Source of the DNA: Zygnema cylindricum
Taxonomy: Eukaryota > Streptophyta > Zygnematophyceae > Zygnematales > Zygnemataceae
Direction of reading: 5' to 3'
Length of the DNA stretch: 64,000 nucleotides
Assembly: GCA_037447655.1 (NCBI GenBank)
Contig: JBBHKE010001205.1
Coordinates: 1-64,000, forward strand
Shown here: one piece after another, positions 36,801-49,274 of the stretch
How the letters are laid out: each line of letters opens with the position of its first letter
Position numbering within the stretch: the stretch's first letter is position 1
Program-made: the position numbers and the translations under genes
Notes under the pieces: model-generated
Told to the model about the DNA's origin: nothing
Databases searched by the model: none
Seen by the model: the letters and a program-made list of their open reading frames with translations, nothing else

Positions 36801-39800
36801 TACCACTACCAAATACAAAGCCATTTTCCAGGGAGGACTATGCCATACGTCCTCTGGCTGTGCACCAATTTTACCGAAAACAACCGAAATTCAGCATGAG
36901 ATAGACACCCATACATTATTAATACATTATTAATACACATTAGAGATAGACCTTATATTACTAAACCAAATCAAAAGGCAGGAAAGACCAATTGGTTTTT
37001 TCCTATTAACAACAAAATTATACATCACTCGGTAGTGGACAGCTTTCACTCAGATTTTGAGTCTCTGGTTTTGGGTCTTGCCTAGTTATGACTGATAATA
37101 TCCAGAGGCTGATGCAAGAAATCAACCTAAAAGGTCCAAAAAGTAAGACTCCAGAAACGACACTACACTTGATCATTTGTGTTGACATTTTCAAAACGTC
37201 ATTCTCCACCGACTACGGCAAATCACACAAACCTATAAAAACTTAAAAAATGCTTCAGGACTCACAAGAAGGTTCTTCGTTCGAGGATGCCTCCTACTTG
37301 AGAAAATAACCCCTGCAGACGCATGTAAAACCAGAATCAGAAAATACAAAAGCTAATATTCAATCATTTCCTGCGTGAATTCTAATAAACACTAATTATT
37401 TCACTGGAGATTGAATAGAAAATTAAAAAAGCCCACCAATATTGTAGTGCTACGCACTTGCACCGCATTGCCCGGTTCATAATTATTTTTTTGTATCCGT
37501 AAAATTGTACCAATTCCTGTCAAATATTTTAAGTTTTGTACTAGAGGCTTGGTATTTTATCTACATTTGTGACCGGCCTTTTCAGTTCCAACTGTTTGAC
37601 GCACGTTTCTACAGGTTATGAAATCTGTGATTGTTGAGGCGTATTTCCATCGCGAAAATATTGCAATATGTTACCCTGTCGTTATGTAAATGTTAGGCTT
37701 CCGACGGAAACGATAAGGGTTTTTGTTACACTTTCCTACAACAGCGTATGTGGGCGTGTGAGCTTATCCTCGCTTAGCTTTTCCAGTGTGACGCTTGACT
37801 TTTAGGTCGCGGCAGTGTAACATATTGCAATTTGTTTATGATGGGAATCTGTCCTTAGCCAGTCGGATAGGAACTGGTTTCCGTGGTCAATTCCCAAACA
37901 GATTTATTTTAGTTTTGTACTCCACGACCAAATATTTTCCAGCCGTTTGTACTCCCTTTGTAATTATGTATTTCTTTTCAAGACTCTGTCTGGCGATGAT
38001 TATTTTCAGTACAAATAGTGAAGCACAACGGCACCACCCTAATCCCACATAAATCCTGATTCCAGACCGATTAGAAGATCCAATAGAAAAGAGATAAAAG
38101 ATGATGAACATCACTGAACAAAAGTTTTTATAAAGAATTCGATTACCTGAGTGATTGGTGATAGTGATGCCAGGACGAATCCAATATGGACATTTGTGAA
38201 GCCGGATGCCTCTCAATATGCACCTGCCAAAAAAAGAAGAAAAAAAGAAAGGCTCCAAAGAAATGCCTGATTGAAAGAACTTGAAAATTTATTATTTTTT
38301 TCCACAGGTCACTGCTACCTTTGAACCTAAGACGCAAATGCTTAGCAAAGTGTGGCAAATAGACAAAAAAATCCAAAGATAAGACTCAGAGCTTAGCCTG
38401 TGGTCGTAAAATCATGAAAAATCGCAAGTCGTAAAGATTTCGAGAAGTGTAAAAGACTTGGGACAATACCATCAACAGAAAGACCAAAGCTCGGCGAATA
38501 AAACCTCAATAAAATTGCATTTTCACAGAGAAGAATATTTACACCAATCTGGTTGCGGAGAGACTCACTTGCGAGGAGGTGGGGTGACAGAATCAAATTC
38601 GTTGAGTATCCGATGGAAGTAGTAGACATATCGCTGACTCACAAAGTACCCATCAAAATTCGCGTCAATTTCCAAACATGTTATTCCCTATCACTGACAG
38701 CAAAACTATCTGGAACTATTAAGAAAATGGCCAAATCAATATGTATATTTGAAGGATTGAGGTTATCCGGCAAGTATAGAAGGTACTACTGCCAAAGAGC
38801 TCTGTCATTTAAGCATCATTTTAGGAAAAAACTACATTGTGTCCTTGTTGATGTGGTTTGTGCCTAAAAGCTTCTTTTGTCTCTTATTGCCGGTTCACAT
38901 TGGTCTTGGTACGTTTATTTTACATTCGGTACACACATGCTCATGGTTTGCACAAGACGATATAGTTAATTCACCATAAAAAACCATACAAAAAAAGATT
39001 AAATGTCATTGGATCACAATATCGGCGGTGAGTGTAGTGCTCACCAATTGACTTGGAATAACAAGTGCTTTTCCATCAGTTGTTCGCTTGGCATTGTAAA
39101 ACTCAATTGCTTGTTCTGGAGAAGAGAAGATCTGCCCTGACATAGAACCCCATTCAACAAAGTGAGCATCATTACAGCCTACAAAATCCCCCACCTTGTT
39201 TTAATCGTCACATAGAAATACAACAAACATAGACTTATGCAAAAAACAAACTGCTGCATATCTGAGATTACGAGAGCTAGAAAAAAGTGTGTGTATATCG
39301 GGCATCCACTTCGCAAATATGACAACCATAATCCGTAAACTATCTGACTGTGAAATTTATCATCCATGCCAACACACAAAGAAGTACTTAAATTGGGCGG
39401 AAAATAGCCTGTTTTGTGATGCGTGAGGGACATTGTAGTCAAATCTTTAATGCATAGACTCTTTCATTTAAACTGTAAAACGAACTAATTGGGAGTTTCT
39501 CTATTACAGAAAAGGTCGATATATTCTTCGACAACTAGGCCAAGAGAAAGTTCCAACAAAAGAGAAGAAATATGTTTTCCTAAATTGGTTGCAAAACCAG
39601 TATGGAAAAACTAGCATATCGGGACAGTTCTAGTAGCTAATCACTGGAATAATTTTAGTAGCTCGTCACAGGAATTGCTCCCATGGAGCTTCTCTCTTAA
39701 GACGTCTGATATAATAAAATGGCAAATAATGTGGATTCACCTTTGTATACAGCAATAAGCAGCAAATCATGAGCCCAGTGCGAGCCATCCCTGCCTTGCA

Positions 39801-42800
39801 ATGTACCACAACCACCCGGTCCAATCCCCCTTTGAGCCAATCATAACAGCTTTCACAGAAGGCCATCATCATGGAAAGAGGGGGGCAGTTATGGTCTTCA
39901 AATGGAAAAGTAGCCACCTGCAAAAGCAATACCTCAATATACGAAGGAAAAGAAATGAGTCCCTTGAATTCTCCCGAATGCTGTTCATCAATCATGATGA
40001 TGATGGTACCAATTTTTTCAATTTTTTCAATTTTTTTGAAAAGGATAAAGCCGCCTTTTTGCTGCATGCAAAATAACACACTAAACCCGAGTACTCGCAA
40101 CTGACAAAAAAACAAAGCAACCGGCTCAGAAGTCCTTCTAGCATCCCTTTTTTGCAGCATGGTGACCTGACAATTTATGGCCCTACTTTCTATCAAAAGC
40201 ATCTTTTTTAAAGGGTCATACTGACAAACAGATAAGGTCTCACCTTGCCCTCAAAAAGGGCCGCATCATATAGTCGTTCCGCACACAGGTTGTAAACTTT
40301 ATATTTTTCCTGCAAAAAGACAAAAAAAGTGATTGCAGCTCCATCAGGCACTTATGGTAACAGAATGACCGATGTCTCACCCTATATACAGCATATAAGT
40401 TCTGATAAACCCGGCACCATTACCGTCATACAGCTGGAGACTCCATGAATGGACTCTGAATCCTCCGTCCTTTCACTCTCTCAACCAAGAAACCAACCCA
40501 ACGAGCACCTTTTGGTCCCTTAACAAAGCAGCCAAAAGAGGCATTTGAATTGAAGGCGATTGCGCACTTTATGGTTAGTTTCCAAACATCGAATGACGTC
40601 CTCCATGTGGTTGCGGTAGAAACCCTGCAATTTAAAACATGTACACTGTCCATCGGTATTAGAGTCAATCGCTCCAATTCGAGTGAGTGTTTTTTTGCCC
40701 CAAAACCATAAATTAGTGTTAGTTATAATTCTGTAGTTAAGTGGCCCATAATGAGCCACTTGGCAAAATATAATTTGGTGTAGTTAATTCGAACAAATTG
40801 TCAATGCTAAGAATTCACTAACTCTAATAGCAATGGACAGTGCAGTTGCTAAAATGAGCAGCATGTTTGACAAAGGAAGGAACATAAGCATCATTTAAAA
40901 CCTGATAAAACATATGGCCGAAAACCTAAATCCTGAATTACAAACAAAACCACATTAACATGTAACTTTTTTGGACCTGATGATGACAGGTAACTCTGAG
41001 CTTGCAACAATCATGTCATTTAACTCGTGGAGGAAAGAAGAGGATGATTTCCATGCTTCTCACCCCTATGAGCTCCCAAACCAGTCAGTCGAAAAGCCCA
41101 TAAAGAAAATAACATTGACTGCACCTCATTCTGGTCCAAAGCAGAAAATAAACATTATTTTGGATAAAAAAGCTTTACCTCCACATAGCCGATAATGCCT
41201 GAGCTGATATCCCCTCCAGGAAAGCCCATGGCAATAATGTTTTCAGTAACATAAGTCATATCTAGGTCAAAGCCACCTTCCTGCAGGACCATGCCAATGA
41301 TTTTCTAATAAGTACCTTCAATGAGAAAACAGTCAGTGTAAACAGCCATGAACACCGTTAGGCTCCACTCTAACCTTTCCTGTTGATACAACCCCCTATT
41401 AATTGAGATTGGCTGTGACAAATTTCGGTGTTTCGGCTGAATGATTTCTGGCCTCAAACAGGACAGTTGATATCCATAGTCCACTGTGACTATGAAATAT
41501 TCACTGTTTCTGCCACTGCTTTACAGCTATCCGTGGTCCAATGTGACTTTGGAGTATTCACTGTTTGCACTCAGTCAAAATTAAAAAATTAAATCACGAC
41601 AAGCAAGCAGATGTAAGGCTTCAATGACTGACCTGATATCGGCGCTTATTCTGTGATACCATGTGTCTAGCCTTGGTCTGAAGAGCCTTCAAAGAAGTTT
41701 TTGATCCATCGAGGATATTTTGCGTTAGCAATTCTAGAGTACGTTTTCCCGATGCCCCAGCTCCTACAACTGAGCTATTTCCTAAAAGAGGTTCCTTACT
41801 TCGTTTACTTTCCCTTGATTCTATTTTAATTGTCATCTTCCCGTCCTCCTCCTCCTCGACTGCTGCTCGTGAATTGCTAACAGTCGACCCCAAGACTGAC
41901 TCTGACACTGAAGCCTCGCCTTTTTGCTCAGAAGCAGGATTGTTTGCCAAGTTCGCACCTAAACCATCGGATTTCAAGGGACTGTTCTCAGAAATTTCCA
42001 CCGATCCGCTGCCTGTTCCTGTCCCATTGTTCAAAATTGCAGCCTCGGTAGAAGGAGGCTGGGCAGAATTAATTCTGGCGTCTTGAACAGTAACTCCTGG
42101 AGAAGTCTTTAATTTGGAATCAAGGTTCTTCACGGACCCAACTCCTATAGAGCTTGTAGCTCCAACACCTGCCAAAGGTAATGAAGCCATTTGTTTCCAC
42201 ATACTCCCAAGTTGACTTGATGCACCATTCCCCCTAGGTCCTCCAGACGGTTTGTTGCGCAGAGGGATATCTACAAGCGGCACTTTATCGTAATGTGTAT
42301 CAGTAAGACCAAAGCCAGTATTGGAGAAAAAACTGCTCAATGCATTTTTCGCAGTTTCTTGGAGCCTTTCTGCTCCCTTCATAATTTCTCTGGCATTCGC
42401 AGAGACAGCCGGTACAGGATCCTTTCCACCTTTCCCGGTCTCAACACTCCCTGAAGATACTCGAAGGCCAGGAAGCTTGTTAAAAAAACCAAAGTTATTA
42501 GGAGACAAAGAAGATTTATCGCTGTGTCTGTCAGGCATTGCTGGCTCTGGGAGCCTGTTTTCAATTAAGTTCACTGGATCAACCAGATCTGCCTGACTAT
42601 CAATAGGAACAGAATAACCATCACTGTCAAGGACCAGTGGAGCCTCTGCCGGTACCTTTACTTGCTCCCCATCAACCTCTCCAGCCCCGATCTCTAAGGG
42701 GACCTCGATACCACCTTTTGCGACTTCGACTACGTTATCCGCTACTTTTGCAGCTTCAATATCCGCTACTTTTTCCTCTTCGCTTACATTACCGGCTACT

Positions 42801-43186
42801 TTTTCCTCTTCACTTATATTACCGGCTACTTTTTCCTCTTCACTTACATTACCGGCTACTTTTTTCTCTTCACTTACATTACCGGCTACTTTTTTCTCTT
42901 CACTTACATTACCGGCTACTTTTTTCTCTTCACTTACATTACCGGCTACTTTTTCCTCTTCACTTACATTACTGGCTACTTTTTCCTCTTCGCTTACAGT
43001 ACCCGCTACTTTTTCCTCTTTACTTACATTACCTACTACTGTTTTCGCTTCAGTTACATCGTCCTCAACTGCTTCTACACCTAATTCATTTAGCTGTGAG
43101 GCATCATGCTTGTCTTTCTCCATTTCTGCCTTAATAACCTCGTTTTCAGAATTATCTGATGTAGTTGTACCTACAATGCCGCTCAT
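33808..43186 (-). CDS. PTEN2: PTEN2-like phosphoinositide 3-phosphatase, 13 proposed exons
   Basis: Plant class-2 PTEN, a lipid/protein phosphatase removing the 3-phosphate of phosphoinositides. Proposed exons on the minus strand: 43186-41633, 41280-41179, 40624-40568, 40309-40244, 39917-39741, 39131-39045, 38633-38569, 38223-38147, 37312-37266, 36735-36605, 36216-36147, 35651-34856, 34070-33808; all junctions are GT-AG and phases agree, giving about 1163 residues. The phosphatase domain (from exon 1 end) has GFPGGDISSGIIGYVE, FPFEDHNCPP (acid loop) and the P-loop HCKAGMARTG with catalytic Cys and Arg. The C2 domain follows (RLHKCPYWIRPGITITNHSG, GDFKITFQDRHGDFHC, WLNTTMM). The C-terminus ends in an acidic tail (FTFGDDDDFDDYE). 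The N-terminal extension of ~510 residues is far longer than in Arabidopsis PTEN2 and holds a decapeptide repeat. Confidence 0.92.
42761..43060 (-). repeat. 30-bp coding minisatellite in PTEN2 exon 1 (decapeptide NVSEEEKVAG)
   Basis: Nine units of exactly 30 bp at 42761-43030 encode NVSEEEKVAG or close variants (NVSEEKKVAG, NISEEEKVAG, TVSEEEKVAG, NVSKEEKVAG), followed by a degenerate tenth unit to 43060. The region is acidic-basic alternating and likely helical or disordered. The reading frame is preserved in every unit. Confidence 0.95.
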
Positions 43187-43593
43187 GGTTGCTAAAATAA
43201 AAAAATCTACGAAAGTTTAGGCTTGACTACTATGTATTGCCTTCTGGAACAAATTTACATCCATGGAAAGAAAAACAGCACTTATGCAAAAGTACCCTAA
43301 TTATTAACAATAAGCTCGGTCGAAATAGCACTCAGAGAATGCAAGAAAGTCTGGCTTTCAAAAAAAAGTTCATGGATGGTCACCGTCATGCGAATCGTTA
43401 ATAGGAGTGCTCCAGGGGGGGACAGCACATTATGATCTCCATAAAATATACCATACCTGTCCTTGGTCAGGTCCAACGACACCGGGAGTGTTGCGAATCG
43501 AACCGGAATCGCATGTTTTCGGTTTTTCGAACTGGCAAGAGATCTGCTCGTACTCGTACTGTCAGTTTGAAAAATACCGGGGATACTTTGGTA
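43187..43593. other. PTEN2 5' flank up to the hAT insertion
   Basis: About 400 bases separate the PTEN2 start codon from the hAT element. This should hold the 5' UTR and part of the promoter, but I see no clear TATA box or start site. Confidence 0.45.
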
Positions 43594-43833
43594 CAGAGGT
43601 CGCAAAAGTAAAAAAAAATCATACCCGAAACCGACCGTCTTTTTTTTTTCAAAATCTGAGTAACCGACGCCCGAGCGAGTTTTGTCACGCTCCAAAATTG
43701 TTAACCGTTAACCGACCGTCGTTTACGAAAAAAAAAAAAACCGAAACTCGATTTCTAGCGACTAACCGTGCCCGCCCGTAACCGAAAAGGTACAAAATTA
43801 CAACGCTCATTGTTATTAACGTTAAGCATTTAT

Positions 43834-44928
43834 TACACCGCGAATCGTAATCATCGTAAATAAATAATTAATGTTATCCATTCCAATGTAGATTTTTTCG
43901 TTTTTTCAAAACAAAGTTGTACTCTACACCGTGAATCGTTATTAGTGTCAAAGTCACTAATTTGGGTTCTTAAAATTTTGATTTTTTTTTTCAAATAGGA
44001 TACATGATTTTAATTTTTCCTTGACGTTGATTAAGGTACCGTACAAAATAAAGTAAAGCCCGAAAGTACAATAAAATATAAATAGTGTGGTGTACGGTCG
44101 ATGTCAGACCGTACATAACTGTACCTTTTCAAGTGAAAATTTACAAAAAATGAATTAAATCAGACGCGCACGCATAAGAACGTGCGCTACAAAAAACGGG
44201 ATTAGTCTAACACGTAAATTAGTATAGCATGTACAGATATTTTATATTCGCGACGGCGTACGATTTCTAATTTTTTGTACGAATACATATATTAATGTAT
44301 ATAATCGTTTGGCGAATATTCCATTTTTGCAGTTCCCAAATTAGCATAAACGCCGAAATTAGAATACACCTTTTTTGAAAAATTCCAAATACTTAATTAG
44401 CATCAATTAAGGTAAATTTTCTTCAACACTATTTAAAATTTGACACTAATAACGATTCGCGGTGTAGTTTATAAATAACTCTAATTTAGGTTTCTGTCAG
44501 TAATAATTATCCGCTTTACAAAATCTGACAAACGTACAATTTCACGTCATTATGACGTTTCCACTACGCGGTTTGTGAAAACGTACAATTTCACGTCATA
44601 ATTATCCGATTTTTAGGTACACATACAGAATCTGACAAACGTACAATTTCACGTCATTATGACGTTTGCACTACGCGGTTTGTGAAAACGCAGTTACATC
44701 ATAACGGCATGTATTAAATCATTTTTTGTACTTTTGTCGTTAATACGGTACAATTTTGCACGGTCAGACACCGATCGTAAGCCACACTATTTAAAACGGC
44801 ACTATACTAAAGTTGTTAACGTTGATTAAAAAACTACCTTAAATAATGTAAAGAAAAATTTAGTTTTTAGGTCAGAATTCGTGGTGACGGAAATAGCGTT
44901 AATAACGCTAATTACGATTCGCGATGTA
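43834..44928. mobile_element. TIR element (family TACACCGYGAATCG), inside the hAT element
   Basis: Left end TACACCGCGAATCGTAAT at 43834 and right end ATTACGATTCGCGATGTA at 44911-44928 are inverted repeats with one mismatch in 18. It was itself interrupted by a second family member (43925-44466). Within it, a segment at about 44525-44583 (CTGACAAACGTACAATTTCA...) is repeated at 44631-44691. Confidence 0.72.
43925..44466. mobile_element. TIR element nested inside the element at 43834-44928
   Basis: Inverted repeats of about 28 bp (TACACCGTGAATCGTTATTA... and its reverse complement ending GCGGTGTA) differ at one position. The 542-bp body is non-coding and has ATAGTGTGGTGTACGG, shared with the other members. 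The family resemblance to 32287-32778 covers the ends and this central word. Confidence 0.82.
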
Positions 44929-45429
44929 GTGCTAATGGAAAATTATGATTAATGATACTATTTAATGTAAAGAGACGTGGCAGGTTATAGTCCACGTCTT
45001 TAAATAATATTGTTAATTTTATTTTGTGATGTTAATGTTTATTCTCTCGCAAATCTAAATTTTTCGCTACAATTTTTCGGACAGTTTTTCTTTCGACTAC
45101 AATACTATATTATGAATTATGCAAAAAAGGTAAAGTTTTAATTATGAGTGTTTACAAAAAAAGTCTTACTTTTTCACATAGAAAATCAATTAGCAAGAAA
45201 CACATTGTGACGAGCAAAATAATCAAAACATATTTTGTAGTATCAAATATATGAAAAATCAAATCACAACCTTGTCCTATTTTCGACTCTATTATACAAA
45301 TTCTCAACCTCAAACCTAAAAATTACACAAAATATATAAATCTAGATGTGGTATAAATACTTCACTTTGGTAATTTGGTAAAAATAATCATTCCGGTTTA
45401 AGAAAAAAAAAAGGATAAACACTAGAAAA

Positions 45430-45433
45430 ATTG

Positions 45434-45510
<77 letters not shown>
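45430..45510. repeat. (TA)n microsatellite
   Basis: About 80 bases of uninterrupted TA dinucleotides inside the hAT element, downstream of the transposase remnant. The Ile-Tyr open frame across it is meaningless. Confidence 0.97.
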
Positions 45511-45511
<1 letters not shown>

Positions 45512-45560
45512 CTAATACTAAGAAAATAACAATAACTAGAAAACAAAACAAAACAAAAAA

Positions 45561-47712
45561 CTATGCATTTAAAAGATCTCGGTTGGATCTAACACATAAA
45601 AGATCACTAACAATTGAAGCCGCTAGTGCGCTCCTCTTCTTGGTTATCGTGTTCCCGGCATCCGAAATATTGCATTCCAACATGGAACTAGAAGCCGGAA
45701 TAGCTAGAATAGATCTAGCAACGCCGGCTATAATAGGAAATCCTCCATCTTTCGCACGTACATATGATTTCTTTTTCCACCATTGAAGTATGTTAAAGTT
45801 AAATCTTTCGTCGTTGGTTAATTTTAAATCAAAATAACGTTTCAATTCGTCACTAACGAGCGTTTTTTAGTCGGTGGTAATAAAAACCTCATTTTCGTCA
45901 TCGCTCTCACCAAAAAAATTGTGGAAACCGTCCATATTTTGCGATATTTTTCGTTTTTTTTGTGATACGTTGAGGACTACCGAAATCAACATCATCACCT
46001 AGGTCGTTAGCAAGTTCTCGAAGTTTGACCCTAGCGCTTTCAATTTCGGTTTTCGATACCCCAATTATTTCAAGCTTTTGTTTTTGTCGGGGATCTAAGA
46101 GAGCCGCGATAATATGATACTCATGAAGGCCCCACTTCGGTAACGCAAATTTCATAAAAAGTTCTTTCAATTTTTGCAAGTTTGGGGAATCGGCTAGGCA
46201 TTCTTTTTCACCGTCATTATAAGATGTTTTTCTTATCTTACAATGGTTATGCAGAGACGTTAGTTCAAACAAAACCAAATGTGAAGTTCGTTCTTTGAAC
46301 TTTTCCAACTTTAGGGTCGCTTCTTGAAACCTTTCCAAAAATCGAATAAGTTCCGTAAGGTGAGTCTTATCGATACAAGCAAAAAGTATCAATTTATTTT
46401 TTGCTCGAGCAATTGGTCATATCTCATTAAATGCATTGTAGATACTCTTAAGCATTCGAAGCAAATAATTCCACCACGTTGCGTTTTCTTGTTTTAAAGT
46501 GTTTTTCAAAAGATTTTGTAAATTACTCTGTTTGAAAACGCGACCAATGATTTACACGCATCTATTAGATCAAAGAATTCAGGGACTTCCACATCGTATT
46601 TGTATTTTTTGGAAGTTTGAATCTTGTTCAAAATCGTTGTCACAATTGTAGCAATTTTATGGTCCGCGCAAGGTATCCAAATAAACATACTCGGTAGACC
46701 TTCAGTCGCACACATGTTAGAGCCACTGTCGGTCACAACAACTCGACGATTTGCCAAAACGTCAACATTGGACAATTCAAAATTGGTCAAACAATTTTTG
46801 AAAGCTATTTAAAACATTTTCCGCGGTATGTTTTTTCTCCGGAAAATGATCGACTTGAAGCGTCCGAGCATGAAGTTTAAATTATTTGTCAATAAAATGA
46901 GTCGTTACTGACATGAATGAGGTTTTTTTTATTGTCTCGGTCCAGAGATCGGTCGTAAATGCGACGAAAATATTGTTATCAATATTTTCTTTAAGATTTG
47001 GGATGATCAAACTACGAATATTTTTGGCAGAAGATAGAATGTAGTTTTTTACGCCATTGGCGGACGGGAGTAGTTGGTCGTTGTCAACACTTTTGTTGGA
47101 CGAAACACTAACATCAAATAATGCTTGACAAAATGCTTGAAAACCTGGGAACAAAAAAAAAATAACATACAATTATTAACCATGATCAATAAATAAGGTT
47201 TATATCAAAATAACATCATGACAAACCAAATAATAATAAAAAAATAAAAATAAGCGTACGAACATAAATTATAGATAAGAAAATAGTGATGAAGCTCAAT
47301 AATATATAATTTATTAACAAAACAAGTTATAATGATATATACATTAACGCCATTTTAAATGGAATTCAAAATAAATCATACCTGAGTCGTGGACCATCTA
47401 AAATGGTCGAAGGTCCTCGCAACACATCAACGCCACCATTTTTCGCAATTTTTTTTCGGTCACTCGTTTTCGCCTCATTTTTTGAAAGAAAATTACGAAA
47501 ATTCCTCTAGAACTATCCATGTCGCCCAAAGCTAAACATGTGTGAGTGTTAATTGTTGAAGTACCGTTTGTTGACTTGTATTGATAAACTACGAAACATG
47601 TATTACAAGCCACTAACCCTTCCCCCTTTAGTATGTATTTGTTTGATGTTTTAGTTTCATAGACATGTTCAAATTTTTTCCAACAACTTGAAGTGGCCCT
47701 CCTTTCTTTCAC
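45561..47712 (-). pseudogene. hAT transposase (BED finger to dimerisation domain), decayed
   Basis: Five open blocks on the minus strand make up one hAT transposase. 47712-47398 has a BED-type zinc finger (VACNTCFVVYQYKSTNG, then INTHTC). 47172-46882 and 46790-46506 cover the start of the catalytic region (FVAFTTDLWTE with the first acidic residue; VVVTDSGSNM; CADHKIATIVTTIL). 46392-45907 is the helical insertion and FALPKWGLHEYHIIAALLDP block. 45845-45561 is the C-terminal dimerisation domain (ILQWWKKKSYVRAKDGGFP, then ISDAGNTITKKRSAL). The blocks lie in different frames with stops between them, and a possible intron lies at about 47172-47390. Confidence 0.88.
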
Positions 47713-48507
47713 TAGGTAATACTGAGCAGTTTCACCATTTTTTGATTTTGAAGTTCGTTCTGGATAGTAGTTTTAAGAGAAGCGAGAATGCTTTTGTCCA
47801 TTTTCGTGTATGACTAGGTTTTGTTTGAATTGTGGTCAAGTTTTTCTAACTTAAATAACATTCCCATTTATCGATTTATTGTTTGGAACATGTGAGTAAG
47901 CTAATAATTAGGATTTGTCTTGGGAAATTGACGTAATAATTTGATTTCTGCTGATTTATTAACTAATAACGACTACATGTTGCGTGACATTGACATAATA
48001 ATATGATATATTTGTGGAAACACGGTATAAAACGCATAATTAGCACTTTGCAATAATGTACGATGTATGAGTAAGCCAATAATTACGATCTGTCCCGTTA
48101 TATTGATATAATAATTTGACATATTTTTGGAAACACCACATAGAGTGCATAATTAACACTTTACAATAGATTACGATTTGCGGCCCTTATCTTTTTGTAA
48201 GATTCACGAAATGAATAGTGTTAGTACCGTATCAGATTTGTGACGCTAATCATGATGCCACGTACTTCCACAATACCAAAAGTACAAAGAACAATAATGT
48301 TAGAAAAAAAGTACAAAATTTCCATTTTTTTTTTGGTTTTTTGTTTGACCGACCGTAACCGACCGTTTTTTTTTTCCTGGTGAGTCAACCAACTGTAACC
48401 GCCGACCCCCAAAATTTGGCAACCGAATCCGTTCCGGATCCAGCGTGGGCGGTCGGTTAACGGTCGGTCACGGTTCCGGTTGACCGTTTGCGACCTCTGC
48501 TTTGGTA

Positions 48508-49270
48508 TACGGTTAATTATTTTACGCATACTTTAAAAGTAATGCAGTACAATTTATCAAAGTTCGACCTGTTTGAGTAAGTTATAATTGTTCGAGCTGG
48601 TTTTAACTATTTTCATACAAACACGAGTTCGGTTCGAACTGTTTTCGTACAAACACGAGCTCTTTTAACAATCATTGCCAGAGGGGACCGAAACCCTCTA
48701 ATTTCCACATTGTCTACTCCCTTCGGTGGCTGATGACACACATGTCATTGGCCCTTTAGAACCATGTTATTCTTGCTTGTAAGGTGGCATGGGGAATCGG
48801 AGAGTCAGTTTTTTGCTGCCGCATTTGTTTTTTACGTATCGATTTGTTGTTAAGATTTGTTTGTGCAAGTTTGCGGCTGTTGTTGTACATTAGTTTAGTT
48901 GGATGAACTACAATACTTTTGTTATTTTTATTTTGTTGCAATTGTTGCTAGGTGAATGGCGCGCATTTGTGCGTCCGTAGTACTTACAAATTATGGGTTC
49001 GTTTGTTGCATTGCGTTGAAATGTCTAGGTGTAAATAAACTTAAAACCAGGAAAAATAGTAATTTGTGAATAAAAACGTTCAGTGAAGTATTTTGGCTTT
49101 TATTAGATGTGTTCTCGTTCTTTGTGGCGATTTTATTTATTTTTTATGGGTGTATGTGTACGTTTTATCTTTGTTAACGATTCATCACTGTCGTTTACCA
49201 TTTTTTTGGCAACTTTTTAATAAAAGTCTTTCTATCAAAGTCCTTAAATTTGTAGCGTGGTGTTGTATGT
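48508..49270. other. intergenic DNA, no gene recognised
   Basis: AT-rich sequence; a short duplicated block (ACAAACACGAGYTC, 48620-48660) is the only structure I see. Confidence 0.45.
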
Positions 49271-49274
49271 TGCA

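Larger units (their letters stand above)
43594..48499 (-). mobile_element. hAT transposon, 4906 bp, with 8-bp target duplication
   Basis: The ends are inverted repeats CAGAGGTCGCAAA (43594-43606, and reversed at 48487-48499). The 8-bp sequence CTTTGGTA lies directly outside each end (43586-43593, 48500-48507), which is diagnostic of hAT. A decayed transposase is on the minus strand between 47712 and 45561. Subterminal regions on both sides are rich in ACCGACCG / CGGTCGGT words, often the transposase binding sites in hAT elements. Two nested TIR elements occupy 43834-44928. Confidence 0.95.

Noticed and set aside
38553-38867. 104-codon + strand frame
   Set aside because: It lies opposite PTEN2 exon 7 and its intron and has no recognisable domain.
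42637-43134. 165-codon open frame opposite to PTEN2 exon 1 (LHLHYRLLFPL repeats)
   Set aside because: It is the antisense reading of the 30-bp coding repeat of PTEN2, whose sense frame has domain support and correct splicing.
45342-45551. Open frame with an Ile-Tyr run
   Set aside because: It is a reading of the (TA)n microsatellite.
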